Shown here in pieces: positions 50,899 to 64,000 of a stretch of DNA of 64,000 nt. The DNA comes from Anoplopoma fimbria (Eukaryota; Chordata; Actinopteri; Perciformes; Anoplopomatidae): NCBI RefSeq assembly GCF_027596085.1, contig NC_072456.1, positions 18,241,218 to 18,305,217 of the forward strand. The letters are read 5' to 3'. Below the pieces are notes generated by a model, which saw only the letters and a list, made by a program, of their open reading frames with translations, was not told where the DNA came from and ran no database searches. Numbering within the stretch: the first letter of the stretch is position 1; each line of letters starts with the position of its first letter. Made by a program: the position numbers and the translations under genes.

Positions 50899-51794
50899 AG
50901 ACGCGATGGACACATTGAATTCCTTGCCCTCCTGTGTTAGACTGAAATTGGTTCAAAAGAAAAATACAGTGTTCAGTTTAGCCAAAAGAAAAGACAAGAT
51001 CACTTAAAAGCTGTCAGAACACATATACCTGGAAATATGGAATAAAAAAATATCTGGATTCTTCATGCAAATATACAACATTTCTTTTAATGATCTTTTT
51101 ATTATTATTATTATAGTCTAAAATGACACACAACTTTCATGGGAATTACACCTGTAAATACTTTGAAATCTGGAGCATTTATATCCAACCGAACAAATCT
51201 ATTAGAAAGGACATACATGCACTGAATGAAGACATCTCACCATAACAAAAAGCTTAAATTCAGTGCATTAGGTATACACTTTAAACCACTTTCACTGTGT
51301 GTGTTGGTGTCACTGCTTTCTTACTGTGAATGGCAGGCGATGGAGTTATCCTCTCCTTGGTGGCTCACTGAGCCTGTACAGTCTCCAGCATGTGTGATTG
51401 ACACTCGGGAACATTCCCTTTTGATGAGACACAATGCAAACCAATGGTGTTATTTGTCACAGATAATCTGCTTTCAACTCCAACACATTACACACAGCGT
51501 AATATCTGCATTATTCATATCTGATTTCCAGCACAATGTCAGAAAGCACAGCTCAGAGCACCACAAATCAGCCCAAATCACTCTTAATTTGTTTTTATCG
51601 GTATTGGTATTGCTTAAAGACTTTTTGAAATAATGTAATTGAAATAATTCCTTATTCCCCGGAGCCAATCCAGAGGCTTTACACTGCTAATCTAATGTGA
51701 CACGCAATTTCCGTCTCTCAGACGATTGCTTCCCCTCAGGTCCCTGTCTTTAATGAACAGCCATTTGGCTGTGAGCCTGCGTGCGTGCATATGT

Positions 51795-51799
<5 letters not shown>

Positions 51800-51871
<72 letters not shown>
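51800..51871. repeat. (GT)n microsatellite, about 72 bp
   Basis: A pure GT tract. Confidence 0.97.
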
Positions 51872-51872
<1 letters not shown>

Positions 51873-53966
51873 AATCAGAGAGCAGAAAGAGTCCCGAGAT
51901 AGGAAATGAGTGAATTGGGGAATATCACAGCCAAGAAGAAGACCCAAGGAGGAGGCTTGTAGATGAAAATCAGTGGGGTTCTCCGTGCTAACTCAGCCTG
52001 AAAACAACCTGGACAATTAGGATAAAAAAAACCAACAAATATTGACTCTCTTGCCTACGTTGAGGAGAACCATGATATAGCCTGGAAACTTCATCTGCAC
52101 CTTACATCCATATAGTGATCGCTGGGATGAGGCGTCCCATGTGAGCCGCTTCCTCTCACACCTAAAGACAGCCGGTTGGAGAGGAGGTGGAGGGCCAGAC
52201 AGCAGATGCAGACCTTTAACTGGACACATAAACCAGAGTCCAGACTGTCTCTGTAACAGTCTTGCCCTCAGACCAATATGTGAGCGTGTAACACATGTCT
52301 TCCTTGTGACAAGGCAAGGTCATTACTCCTCTTAGGGAGCCTCACACATTGTTTTGGGGTTAGACAACCACATGCCACCACACACACTGTCAAACAGACA
52401 AACTCACAGTCCGGGGTTAGGTGAGAATGAGACAACACGGGGGCTGAATTCCAAAATAAACTCTGCTCGGGGCAAGTAAACCTTTGTTTGCTTACAAATA
52501 AATAATCAGAGGTTTTCTAGGAAACGGAGATTCTGAATATGCCAAAAATACCTTTATTTGCAAGCTGATCAGTAAACACACTCACCATAAGTGGCTCATT
52601 GACATTCTGATTATTATTTCCACCATGTTCCTCCAATTTGCCCCGTTGTGCTAGTGGCTGTGGGTGGTGTATAGTGGATGATGATGGGTGTGTGTCCTGC
52701 AGGCCCAGTGAAGTGTTAATGATGTCCCTGCTGCCTCAGCCAGGTTATGGCACAGGGGCCGTTAGCTGCCCAGGGTAAACTGCATGGCTCCCAGAATAAA
52801 TTGCCACCCGGAGCCACGCAGGCTGGTCAGCCAGCCAATTACAGGCCTGCCCGCTCAGCTGAGGATGATGGGATACGATGTTAATTGTATGTCTTCATTT
52901 TCTGGCAGGAGGTGAGTCACTTGGCTTGTCTTCTTGACTGCCATACGCACACACGCTTGCACACACACAGAGAGCGTTACATCTTAATGTATGCTGTTTA
53001 TGCTTTGATCTGCTCTCTTTATGTGTCTTTGTTCTATTTATCAGCTTGGTCACATTCATTTGTCCTGATTCACATATTTGACTTTTTAATCATTTCCAAG
53101 CTATTTTAATACCATTTAAAATTTTACAGCTTCGTCTTTGTCGTCCTCATTGTAATCCCAAACAAGTAAGAGATGAGTTAAAGGCAAATTAAATCAACGT
53201 GATGAGAGTTCTCCACTTCTTTTATTAAGATGCCAGGGGTCATCAGCGGAGTCTTTTAACTTTCACACTGCCTAATTGGAGTGGTGAACAGTAAATAATC
53301 ATGTCTTTATTTTTTCTCATTCCTAGTTCTTGTTTTCGGGGCGCCGAGCAAACTAAGTTACTGCTGTAATCATTTCCACAGACCAATTAGTGATAATTAC
53401 CTTTTGCTGTGAGACTCACAATCTCCAATTACAGCAGATTGCTTTCAAAATTCATACGATTTCCACTAATCAAAAGCAGAAGAGTGTGAAAATGAAACAA
53501 ACAAAAAAAGAAATGATTGGTTTTTTTAAAGTGATTGTGCCTGCTGGAAAAAAAAAAAAGCAGATGAGAGATGCGGCGGACTCAAAAAACAAGTGTACAG
53601 GACAACAGCGTGCCCCAGCAGGAGCCTCGCAGTGGCAGCAGCAGTGGTAGAGATGAAGAGTGCTTAGTTGTCAGGAGTCAGTTGGGGTAGTAGTTGGAGC
53701 GGTGGAGTTCTGCACTCTCCTCAGTATATCAACATAGAGACTGTCTGGTAGCACTGCTATGGAGAGAGAGGCTAGCTACTATATTAACATAGGGAGAGAC
53801 AGCGCCAGAGCAGAGCAGTCTGCCAATGACTGAGCAGTGGAAGTGAGACGGAGAGAGAGGCCATCGACCAGACAGCTACAAGATGGAGTGGAATGGAACG
53901 TGTGAGAGATGAGCTGTCGAACATGTGACAATGTGTGTGTGCGCGTATGAGGGAAAGTGGAAGTAT

Positions 53967-53968
53967 GT

Positions 53969-54053
<85 letters not shown>
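53967..54053. repeat. (GT)n microsatellite, about 87 bp
   Basis: A GT tract paired with a CA tract 132 bp downstream. Confidence 0.97.
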
Positions 54054-54054
<1 letters not shown>

Positions 54055-54182
54055 TGACAGTGGGGGGGGGGTGACAAGCAGCCAGTGAGCGTGAATGTGA
54101 GGAGGAATACAGAGAGGTGCATTATGGTCTCAATCATTGATCGCATCCTCCCAAGGGGGCTGGTGACTGCCCCTTACCAAAC

Positions 54183-54185
<3 letters not shown>

Positions 54186-54270
<85 letters not shown>
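54186..54270. repeat. (CA)n microsatellite, about 85 bp
   Basis: A pure CA tract, complementary to the GT tract at 53967-54053. Confidence 0.97.
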
Positions 54271-54274
<4 letters not shown>

Positions 54275-54983
54275 CCTGTATGTTTACACATTCACAGCAC
54301 ACCCGGGTCGGCGGGCCGATACTGTCTGCATGTACTCAACTTTGTGTCTGTGCTGCTCAAGTTAAATACCCTGAATTGAATACAGTTTCATCAACACTGT
54401 GGAGTTAAATTGTCATGAAAGAGGTCAAATATTCTACAGGGATGGAGAATAAGCAATGCATGCTGTGTGACTTTAGAGAACATTCTGTCCAATTATGTTG
54501 TGACTTAAAGGATAGATTTTTTGTTACTGTCAACAAATCCCATGAAGAAACTACAACCAGCAGTATGTTAGTCTTCATACATCTGTAGCACTCAGCTATT
54601 TGTTCTTACAAAAGACGTACATCTTTAAAGGCTGCAAATGTAAAGTTTAAAAACGTAAAAAGCTAAGACATTGCCTGAAAGACTCACTGACGCGGACGTT
54701 CAAAATTTAGCCTTTTTTTTTTTCATAGGGATGCAAATTAATCATTCAGAAGTCATTGAGGGCTTCCAGGAGACCGAGGACGGACCAACAGCAATAAAAT
54801 AGAAGGGTCAGACAATTTGAACATTTAACAAAATGTTTAGTCTTCATCTGCTGTGAATAAATGTTTGTGGAGGAGAACATCATTATTGTAGTTCTTTGGA
54901 TTCGTATGACCCTTGCCTCAAGATAACAGTAACAAAAAAATGCAAGTTGGCTCAACATCACGTTAATTGTTGGAGAAAGTGAG

Positions 54984-55011
54984 TTGCTCATCGCTAACTT
55001 GCGATGAGCAA
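54984..55011. repeat. Perfect 11-bp inverted repeat
   Basis: TTGCTCATCGC (54984-54994) and its exact reverse complement (55001-55011) are separated by 6 nt. Confidence 0.9.
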
Positions 55012-55662
55012 ATCTCTCGAGGCAATCTTCTACAGCGTCTTCACGTCACACAAACAAAAGGAAATAGTGCGTTTGTTGGGGACTATTTTCAGCTGTGGAT
55101 GAAGACACATTTGAAGTGCATGAGAATATTTAAGGTCAATGAATGTGGAACTGACTGGATGTTGAACATTTTTAACTCTTTCACAGTGTGTTTTCAATTC
55201 ACGAACATTAATTATAACATTTTAGTTGCCTGAAAAATGTTTCTTCAGCGTGTGATTGTACTTAGCTCCACCCTTTTGTGTCAAACTCAAGGCTTCCAAA
55301 TCATAGTCCACAAACCAATAGGTGACGTCCCGGTAAATACGTCTACTTCTTATATGCAGTCACAACATGTAGGTCTATGACTGCAGGCTACACAGACAAT
55401 ACTTGTCAAAGGGAAAAGTGAATGGCAATATACTTAAATACTTAAATACTTGAAGACGAACATTTTCAGGACAGAAACACGAGTGAAAATCAGTAGGAAA
55501 AGTGGACACCGATTCCTTTTCTCCCGCTCACCTTAATCTTTAGTCTCATGTAGCCACGAGGCGAAGAGTAAAGTGCAGTGACAGCGTGTGTCCTCAACCC
55601 ACCATCATCCCCGTTACACACATAAACACAACACTGCCCACCACCAAACACCAAACATCACA

Positions 55663-55692
55663 CCCCCCCCTCCCCTCCCCTCCCCTCCCCCC
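55663..55692. repeat. (CCCCT)n tract
   Basis: A run of eight C, then repeated CCCCT units. The minus strand has five G runs of four or more, a G-quadruplex candidate. Confidence 0.9.
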
Positions 55693-57779
55693 TCTCCGCC
55701 TCACCCATCCAGCCAGCCGGGGCCCCCGTCCTCTCCCCTCTCTCACCGCCACGAGGCTGACACTAATGTGACACTCTGGAAAATAATTACCAACAAACGC
55801 ACTGCTGACTGCAAACAGCTCGCTCCCCTCAGTGGACTGTCACTAGTCATTAGTCTGAACCCTGGGAGAGGACAGGACCACCGAGAGGAGGGGGGGAGTT
55901 GAGGGGTGCGGATGAGATAGAGGGCCATACCATGTGTGGAGAGAGAAAAATAAAGAGAGGGTAGGGAGATCTGACAGGTGAGATAGAAATAATCTGCTTT
56001 CCAGATGTAAAACATGTAAAACAATTTTGAGTGCTTACAAGTGTTGTGGAGTTGAAGTCCAATCTTATGGCCCGGTCTTCATCGTTGGCCCCCTCTGGTG
56101 GTTTACATTATATTAACTGTGGCAGGGCAGGAAAGAGCTGACACAGACTGTGTTAGCACGCTTAGTATATTGGGTTCCTAGTGTGGCCAGTGTCCTTCTG
56201 ATTTCCATCTGAAGCCGTCTGGTTTGAGGGATTTAAAAGGGGAAGGGAAGCTGGAGTTGAAGTGAAATTTAAATTCAACATTTGAGGGTGAAAGAGAAAA
56301 GCAGCAACAACCTCTGCTTCCAGGTAAGCAAAGAGGTAAAATGAAGAAAAGGGCACTCAGCCTGAAAGCTGTTCAAGGTGGCAGCAATTCCAACACAATT
56401 ATCCAAATGCCACGGGGTACATCTATTCTTTGAACACCAACCCCCCCCCCCTCCCTCCTGAAGACCGTTATTTGAGTTGCCTTGGGGGGCAGCCGTGCCA
56501 GAGAGAGATTAAAATTTTTTAGAGCTCCCACAATGGCCAATATTAAAATGTCTCAATACATCTGCCTGGCTATCTTGATTGGTAACTTAACCCTTGACTC
56601 CTGAGCAAAAAAAGGCCCGTTCTCTCAGCTATTGTCAGCAGGCTGGAGTCTAATTCTTGTATGATTCAGGCTAATGATCCGGTAATAGGTCCAGTGTGTG
56701 TGTGTGTGAATGAGGAGGATATTACAGTGTGGAGGAGAAGAAGAAGGAGGAGGGCAGGGGTGGAAGACTCTCATTCTTCAATAATCGGAGGCTACAAGGT
56801 TTAATCTGTGAGAAAGAAACTGTTTCCTCTCTTTAAAATACAGGAGAGGTTTTCATTGATAGTCCGTTTCCACATAAACAGACTTGATTGAAATAAGTGT
56901 TCACACTTCTCATTCAGGAAGTGGAGACAGCAAGCGAGGGCGAGAGACAGGGAGTTGGAGAGAAAGTGAAAGTGTGTCTGTCTGTGTGTCATCCAGCCAA
57001 TGGCTTTATCCAGCCTTATCCTGAACCATGAAACCATAGTGCATGACACCCCTCTATGCTCTGCACAGATATGGCTATTCACTGTTAGCACAGAGATTTG
57101 ACAAGCCAGACTGCTCTCACTCAACAGCCTGGGTCAAATGGATGACTGTCACAATCTTTTTTTTATCTTTTTCCCCTCTCTCTTTCCCTCTTTATTCCAC
57201 ACTGTGCAGACCCCCCCTTTTTTGCTCCCCACTTGCAGCCAATCTCCCAACTTTGCCTGTTCAAATTGACAAATTCAACCAGCTACAAAGGAATAAATGA
57301 AAGAGAGGGAAGATGCCTCTGAAGGGGATAATCTTTGCAGAGGGAAAGATCTGGTTGACTGGGAGACAGTAAGATGAACACATCCGTCTGTTATTCACAA
57401 TGTAAATGTTTCTCACCGCTAAAATAGAGTTAAAGTTAAAGCGTAGAGATTTTTTTTTAAATAAAAAAAATGTTATTTAATGACATTTTACAGAAAAGTG
57501 AGAGAGAACACATTATTTGATTAAGAACATTTGTCACCCATAACGTGACCAAAGCTCGCAGCTGTGGCGATCACATACTGCTTTTGGCTTCACACTGATA
57601 TACAGATGTTGGCAGTTAAATACAAAGAAGCATAGCAATGTGCCAACAAATCAGTTAAGATTAAGAGTGCTAGCTAGCTCACACCAATACATCTAAAAAA
57701 AAATCAGCTTTGCAAATGTTTCATTAGGAAGCAAATGCATTCAACATGTCAGCAGCGTCAGATCAATTACTTTTCCTAC

Positions 57780-58040
57780 CTTCTTGTGTTTTACCGCCAG
57801 TTTTGAATGTCTGCCCCGCGCTGATTAGTTTCACCTGTGACTCGTTAGCTTTACAGTCACCAGACCTCCTCACCTGTTGCCACTTAGTCTTATTATTAAT
57901 ACTAGCCCAGTTAATTTAATTATTGCCTATTTGTTTATTTTTTGCTGCCTGACTTTTGTTCCCGAACCAGTAAGACTTTTTTTCCTGATGAAAGTATCTT
58001 CATTGAATCCGCACGTCTCAGATTCTGCATTTCCTGCCTA
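57780..58040 (+). mobile_element. Possible degenerate fish mobile-element fragment
   Basis: The order of phrases (GATTAGTTTCACCTGTGAC, CACCTGTTGCC, GCCTGACTTTTGTTCC, CCTGATGAAAGTATCTTC, ATTCTGCATTT) resembles a dispersed fish repeat known to me only by pattern. Boundaries are estimated and the class is unknown. Confidence 0.35.
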
Positions 58041-59977
58041 CACATTTTACATCATTAAATAGTTTATACTAATGCATAAATGTGTAAAAAAAAAAAACAT
58101 TCTACAGGTAAAGTTGGTAACAGTGAAGCTAACATAAACTTCTTAAATCTTTCACGATCCATTATTTTTCACAGGGGCTTCATTTGGTCACATAAAATCT
58201 TCATAAGAAAATTAAATAGCAACTATAATTTTCAAATGTGGAGTAGTAAAATGTACTTGAATCCAGTACATGAATAAATGTACTTTCCACCACTGGAAAA
58301 TGTAAGTTGAATCATGTTAAACACATATGTTTGCCCTCTTTTTTGCTGTGTGCATAATGTAGTATCTTAAAGACCCATGTGGGTTTGTTTTATGACATTC
58401 AAATAAAATACAGAGTCATTTTTGCCACAGCATCATTCAAATGTCCAAACCTCGTCTCTGCTGTTGTGTGTCACCTCTGTGTATGTCTATCTGCCTCTAA
58501 ACCCCGTGAGGCCCATTCATGCGGCCTGTGGTTTTGTGTGTCAAAACGCCTAATCGGCAGACACTCACACACACACGGTCTATCGGTGTTCAGTCAGGTA
58601 AAGGTCCCTCAGTCGTGCTCTGTGAGTGGCCTCTGCTCAAACAGATCAATAGACGCTGGCACGTCTCTCCACCATCCAAGAGAAAACAATTAAAAGCCAT
58701 CGATCCTGTGCCAGGCTTCTCCATGAATATGCATGTGTCCTTGACCTTCCCTTGGAGAGGAGAAGAGAGAGAGAGAGAGAGACAGACAAATAGACTGACA
58801 GACAGGTGTAGGAGCGCTCTCTCTTTTTCCCCCCCTCAGTTGTAATTTTAACTGCATTGTGATTGTGTTTTGTGATGCCCTACATTGCTCTTTCTCCTGT
58901 GAATCTGCACGTCAAATTTCAAACATGCCTCGCGAGCTCACATGAGGCGAATCGTCGCATTAAAGCCTGCGAAACCAGTTGCTCTTTATAAGCTTGTTTT
59001 AGGCACAGACTGCTCTTTTCTGAGCCGTGTCGGGAACGGAGATCAAGTGGCTCCACAACAACTGTCCCCTCCGGCTCTCCCGTTGCCTGCATCTTTCCTA
59101 ATTACAGATGTGTGACATGCACATGGCGACGTCTTCATGTTAGCACATCACTGTTCCTGTCCTGACACATCTTGTGGTCACAACAGCAGGGGCTGCAGGG
59201 GACAGCCCTGCCCTGTCCTCCGTCACTGGGGATTAGCATTAGCATGCTAACAGGCGCCCCGGGGGAGTGCTGTGTTAAGGGTCACGCTGACAACTGTCAA
59301 CAGCCTGCTTTAATTAGCTGAGGATGGTCATCATGGCTGACTCTATATTCAAAAAGTCCTGTTTACACATCTGCACAGTTAGAAAAGTACCACATCGGCT
59401 TTGAATGGATGGTAACTGAAAGGTTTTCAAGCGTGACAGGTGTTGCGATTGTGTACAAAAATATGAGTGTTACGCCTGTATCTCCTCTTATCCATCATTC
59501 ATTATCAATCCCCATTCCCCCTAGACCTGGCCTCCTTTTGCTTTAATATTGTACATCAGGAGACAACTGTGTGAGTGCTGTCATGTCACAATGGCTGGCT
59601 CCGAACCTGACAGTATCAAGATGGCGTTGTCATAGGGCCCGGAGACGAGGTGAGAAGCGGAGAGTGTGAGAGGTAGAGTGTATCGTCAGTCAGACAGTGC
59701 ATTATCCAGCTGTTCTGTGGCTGTCTACCTTTTTTCTGTGGCGGGGTAATGGGAGTGTCACACACTAGCAGACAGTTGGAGTCTCACTATTCAGCTGAGA
59801 GGCCACATCCATATACACTGGCTGCTAACTGACTGCCAACGCTGCCGAGGCTGTCCTGTCTGCCCCACAATGACTGTCAGTGGCAACCTGGGGGCTGGCG
59901 TGACTGTCAGCGACTGGTCACAAAGCATTTACCTGCTGACAGAATTGCAATTAGTCCAGGGAATGTTGTTACTGGGA

Positions 59978-60090
59978 GAAAAGAAAAAGAGAGACGGAGG
60001 GGAGCCGGAGAGAGGAGGGGGAGGAAGAAGGAGGGACAGGTATAGGACGGGAGGGAGGGAGGGGAAGGGGTGGATAGAGTGAAAGGGGAT
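59978..60090 (+). repeat. Polypurine (GGA-rich) tract
   Basis: Over 100 bp of nearly unbroken A/G with few pyrimidines, starting about 250 bp before the long GT tract at 60231. Confidence 0.85.
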
Positions 60091-60228
60091 AGGAGAGTGA
60101 GAGGTGGGTAGATGGGGTGGTGGGGAAGAGATGTAGAGACAGCAGCAATGGAGAGTGAGGGGTGAGTAGATAGAGGAAGGTAAAAAGAGGATTGTGAGGA
60201 GTGGACAGGTTTGATCTCTGAAGCACCC

Positions 60229-60365
<137 letters not shown>

Positions 60366-62151
60366 AAGATTGGTGCGTAGCAACGTATCAGGGGAATGTG
60401 TCTGTCTGTCAGTGGCCCAGGTCAACATACATTTACTTAGTGTCACAATCACCTCATCACACACAAAGAGACGTCACCGGTGACCTCCTGGAATAACAAT
60501 AACTGTGTCTGGATGAAAGGAAAGAAGGAAGGCAGCTTGTCTTTTAAAAGGTAACCACTTTTCAGCACCATGGACAGCGCTGTATGTGTCCTCTATCACA
60601 TCCACATTTTCCCCGGCACAAAGATTTGCACTAAAGGAATCAACGCCGGCCGGCCCTCTGGTGTCACATGGCTACACAACAACTGGAACCTCGCACAAAG
60701 CCAGTGCCGCTCCGCTTTCTCTCAGACCCTGGAACTCATCACCATCGACTAATGACCTCTCTCTCCCTTTCTCCGCAAGCTCGTAACACTCCCCTCCCGC
60801 CTTTCACTCCCCATCTCTCTCCATCCCACACACTCTTTGTGTGTGTGCTCTCTGCCTGATAAGAGAGTGGCAGGGGCTCCTCCCTGGCCCCTAAGGGGGA
60901 GACGGAGCGTGACCGAAACTGTAGTCCCAAACCAAACACAAGTGGAAATTGGTCTATGGGCCAGGATCAATAGTGAATTAGCCAGTACGCTGGTTCTATG
61001 GAGGGCTGCTCAGCTCTGATCTGATGATCCATAGTAAAAGGCCGCGAGTGGAGCCTTGAGACGAGGAGAAGAAAAGAGGACATGAGGGTTGTAATGGTGG
61101 GATCCACTATCCAGTGGTGACCTACTCAGATTGAAGTGTCTCCTCAAGAAACTTTGTATGTAGAGCACCACGACTGTCCTTTCAAGAGCATCGACAGCAA
61201 CAGTCGTTCCAGCAAATCCACACAAATTACTTATATTTTCATTCAAGTGAGAGACCTCTAATGGGAACAGGAAGTATGGCTATGTCAATTGGAGGCAGAA
61301 GGGGAAGTAATTATGGAGCCACAGAGTCAATGCAGGAAGAAGGTTGGGGTGCACGTTGAACTTGAGCACAGGAGAAGGCTGTTCCTGACTACACCTGACC
61401 AAACCTTAACCAGAGCACTGTCACATCAAAGAACAGATTTGTAAGGCTCTGATAAAAAATGTGCATCTTGCTGTGGCAGCATCAGATGAGAAAAAGCATA
61501 TCTGTGTCGTTCTAGAGGGTGTGGACGGATGCTTGGTCCACCATTTCATTTGGAGGACTTTGAATCTGCTTGATGTAACAATAATGTTTAAGCAGTAAGA
61601 CAATTGCTTTTTTATGCTTTATGTAACCTTGCTTAAGGTCTGACAATATTTTATTATTCATCATCCCATTCCAATAACATAGGGGCCCTTGTGAGAGACA
61701 TTAAATAAAGAGCGTGAGATATTCTGACTTTTAGTCCCTGACATGGGTAAAGCTCAAATAATGCTGGGTCCAACACTTCCCATAATGCAACTCAACAAAT
61801 AAGATATTTCATTAGAACACACCTGCCTGCTCTATCACACTCTATTCCCCCAGTTTGTATCGCAGGTTACTCATTATGACTTATACATTTAAATGAATGT
61901 GTCAAACCAGCGGAAAAAAAACATTGAAATAGAAGAAGAATAAAGCTTGATATAAAAACAGATAAATCTAAATAAACTCTACGAGGTGCAGCCTTTTGTC
62001 TTTGTAGGTTGCCTTCAGGAGGCCCTCTGAGGCCACAGTCATGTCCAGGGGCGTGTTGTGTCGCCTAGTGCCGACATGCTCTTGGTGGTGCAGGTGTGAG
62101 TGCTCCACTAAACTAACTCTACTGTTCATCACTGCCTGCCTTGATCCCAAC

Positions 62152-62152
<1 letters not shown>

Positions 62153-62247
<95 letters not shown>
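62153..62247. repeat. (GT)n microsatellite, about 95 bp
   Basis: A GT tract ending in CTCTCTCT, paired with a CA tract 118 bp downstream. Confidence 0.97.
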
Positions 62248-62249
<2 letters not shown>

Positions 62250-62360
62250 TCTCTCTGGTGATTAATGAGCGGCAGGGCCTGATGGATTGTCCTGATCACA
62301 GAAGGGACACCATGTTGAGGAGACACACACAAACTAAGTGGGGATATAGGCTGCTGTCTA

Positions 62361-62365
<5 letters not shown>

Positions 62366-62450
<85 letters not shown>
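62366..62450. repeat. (CA)n microsatellite, about 85 bp
   Basis: A pure CA tract, complementary to the GT tract at 62153-62247. Confidence 0.97.
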
Positions 62451-62453
<3 letters not shown>

Positions 62454-63821
62454 CACACAGATATGCAAATATATGCATACACATGCAAGCAGACATTCAC
62501 AGACATTTAAGCACATATACAGTACATACATCCACAGACATTTTCATCCCGGCTATACACACATAAACAGATGGTTAACCTCTATCAGTCCATTACATCA
62601 GGAGGAGTCATCTCAAGCACATCTTCCCATCTGCTGCCTCATGCACCTGCACACAGACACACACATACACACACACACACCCACACACAACTGGCCCATC
62701 AGACAGAGAGGAGAAGTTTCCAGAGGTGAATATCTGACCTGTGTGGGCAGACACCATCATCATCTCATCTCTCTCTTGAAGCTTGTGATGTGATCATGAG
62801 ATGAGAGGTATTTCTGCAGCTGTTGGAGAGACGCAGGCGATAAAACACACATACACACACTCAGACACACACAAAATCAAGGTGGTTTCTTCCCTGGGGC
62901 CTCAGCAGGTAACACATGTTACAATGCGCCTCATGTTGTCTGGTTGTCATGGGTGTTTCTTTGCCTGGCGAAGTGGTTTATTGCGATCTGAATCCACTTT
63001 GCGTTGCTTGCCGTTTGACTGAGTTCTTAAGGTGATTTTCATCGATAGAGTACGGCTTTTCTGGGGTCCAATGAATCGCATTTGGAATATCCCATTTTGC
63101 AACACAAACACATGCAAAGGTATGGCCGCATACACACACATGCACATTCTCCCCCCCAAGCAGTCTGATAAGGTTGTCTTATCAGAAAAGAAAAGGGGAG
63201 CGAGGTAGAGAGGGGGGGGGTTAGCTGTGTGATAATGGCTTTCACCAAATCCCTCCTCTGTCACAGATTAAAATGCCTGCTTGGAGAGCATTAGCAATCT
63301 TTCTTTTCATCTGTCTCCTCTTTTTTTCCCCCTCTGTCGCCGAGTGCCATCGGATTTCTGGGCCAATCTATTGTCACAGGCCTGCCACACATACAAGGAG
63401 AAGTCAACCTCAATCTGATAGGCCATTGTCTTATTCTCCCCATCGCTGATTCCTGCTCATGGTATTGATCGCAAAGCTGTCCCCCCTCACATCTCATCAC
63501 ACCGCTCGGTGCGAGGGAGTGTGTTTGTCCCTGTGTCAGTCAGTCTAATGGAAGATGTGGTCAGTGTCCCAGTGGAAGAAGCTTACGATCGGGCGGGAAA
63601 ATGCCCAAATGAGAACTATTTTCTGTAATTACACAGATCTGTTCGGCGGCCGGATCGCACGCCGGAGCTACGTAGCATTGAACCCAGCGGACTCCCACCT
63701 AATCCGGTCTCTCCAGGTATCAAGAGATCACAGAAGTGGGGAGAAGAAGCAACTCGACACTAACTGTGACACTGCTCAGCCACCTTCCCAGGAAAAAAAA
63801 AAAAAAAACCTCAACCCTTTG

Positions 63822-63855
63822 CCGCCTCCTCCTTCTCCTCCTCCTCCTCCTCACT
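63822..63855. repeat. (CTC)n tract
   Basis: A CTC/TCC trinucleotide run about 20 bp after an A homopolymer. Confidence 0.85.
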
Positions 63856-64000
63856 CTCGCGCCTCCTCCACCATGCCTCACAGGCCCGTCTGTCACCCCT
63901 CTATAATTATGAGGAGTGAGAGTAATGTGTTGCAGTATGAATAGGATTGTCGGCCTGATTGTGATGTATAGGCTTTCATTACCATGTCCAGGCCTGTGCC

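Noticed and set aside
50440..50913. 157-codon minus-strand frame over the RNF220 promoter
   Set aside because: It spans the UTR exon donor and homopolymer runs and encodes low-complexity Ser and Gly; a frame by chance in GC-rich sequence.
53967..54270. CRISPR-like array
   Set aside because: The repeats are dinucleotide microsatellites without unique spacers, in a vertebrate genome.

Overview
The window is vertebrate, almost certainly teleost, nuclear DNA. It has split genes with GT-AG introns, long (GT)n/(CA)n tracts, and LINE-like 3' tails of types I know from fish. Three protein-coding genes could be reconstructed exon by exon, and in each one the reading phase closes to a whole number of codons. 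There is no sign of bacterial, viral or CRISPR content.

Layout. (1) Positions 212-13481, plus strand: the 3' part of an obscurin gene (obscn), the giant sarcomeric Ig/kinase protein. 28 exons plus a possible 15-nt microexon encode about 1735 residues to the natural stop, in the order Ig, Ig, linker, Ig, kinase 1, long Ser/Arg-rich linker, FN3, kinase 2. The 5' end lies outside the window. (2) Positions 14756-18590, minus strand: a complete guanylate kinase gene (guk1), seven coding exons, 197 residues, converging tail to tail on obscn. A likely untranslated first exon ends at 19584. (3) Positions 21338-49152, minus strand: a complete RNF220-type E3 ubiquitin ligase gene, 14 coding exons, 529 residues, with a 5' UTR exon whose donor is at 50454. 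Its first coding exon is separated from the rest by a 17.5-kb intron. (4) Positions 50950-64000: no convincing gene. This stretch holds long dinucleotide tracts, a polypurine tract and several AT/GC-mixed islands that look like candidate conserved noncoding elements.

The genes do not form a pathway. obscn and guk1 are also neighbours in human 1q42, which together with the kinase sequence supports obscurin over its paralogue SPEG. guk1 is a housekeeping nucleotide kinase (GMP to GDP). RNF220 is a nuclear E3 ligase with developmental roles, and its large intron and long gene-free upstream flank suit a developmentally regulated gene.

Points most worth checking: the 15-nt microexon in the activation loop of obscurin kinase 2, which looks like a local copy of the neighbouring splice donor; absence of the Ig domain that precedes FN3 in human obscurin; loss of the Cys-containing segment in the middle of the RNF220 paralogue; a near-perfect 35-bp-arm hairpin in an obscn intron; and repeated pairing of (GT)n and (CA)n tracts in opposite orientation at 60-180 bp spacing. 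No database search was possible. Comparisons with human proteins are from memory of these families.
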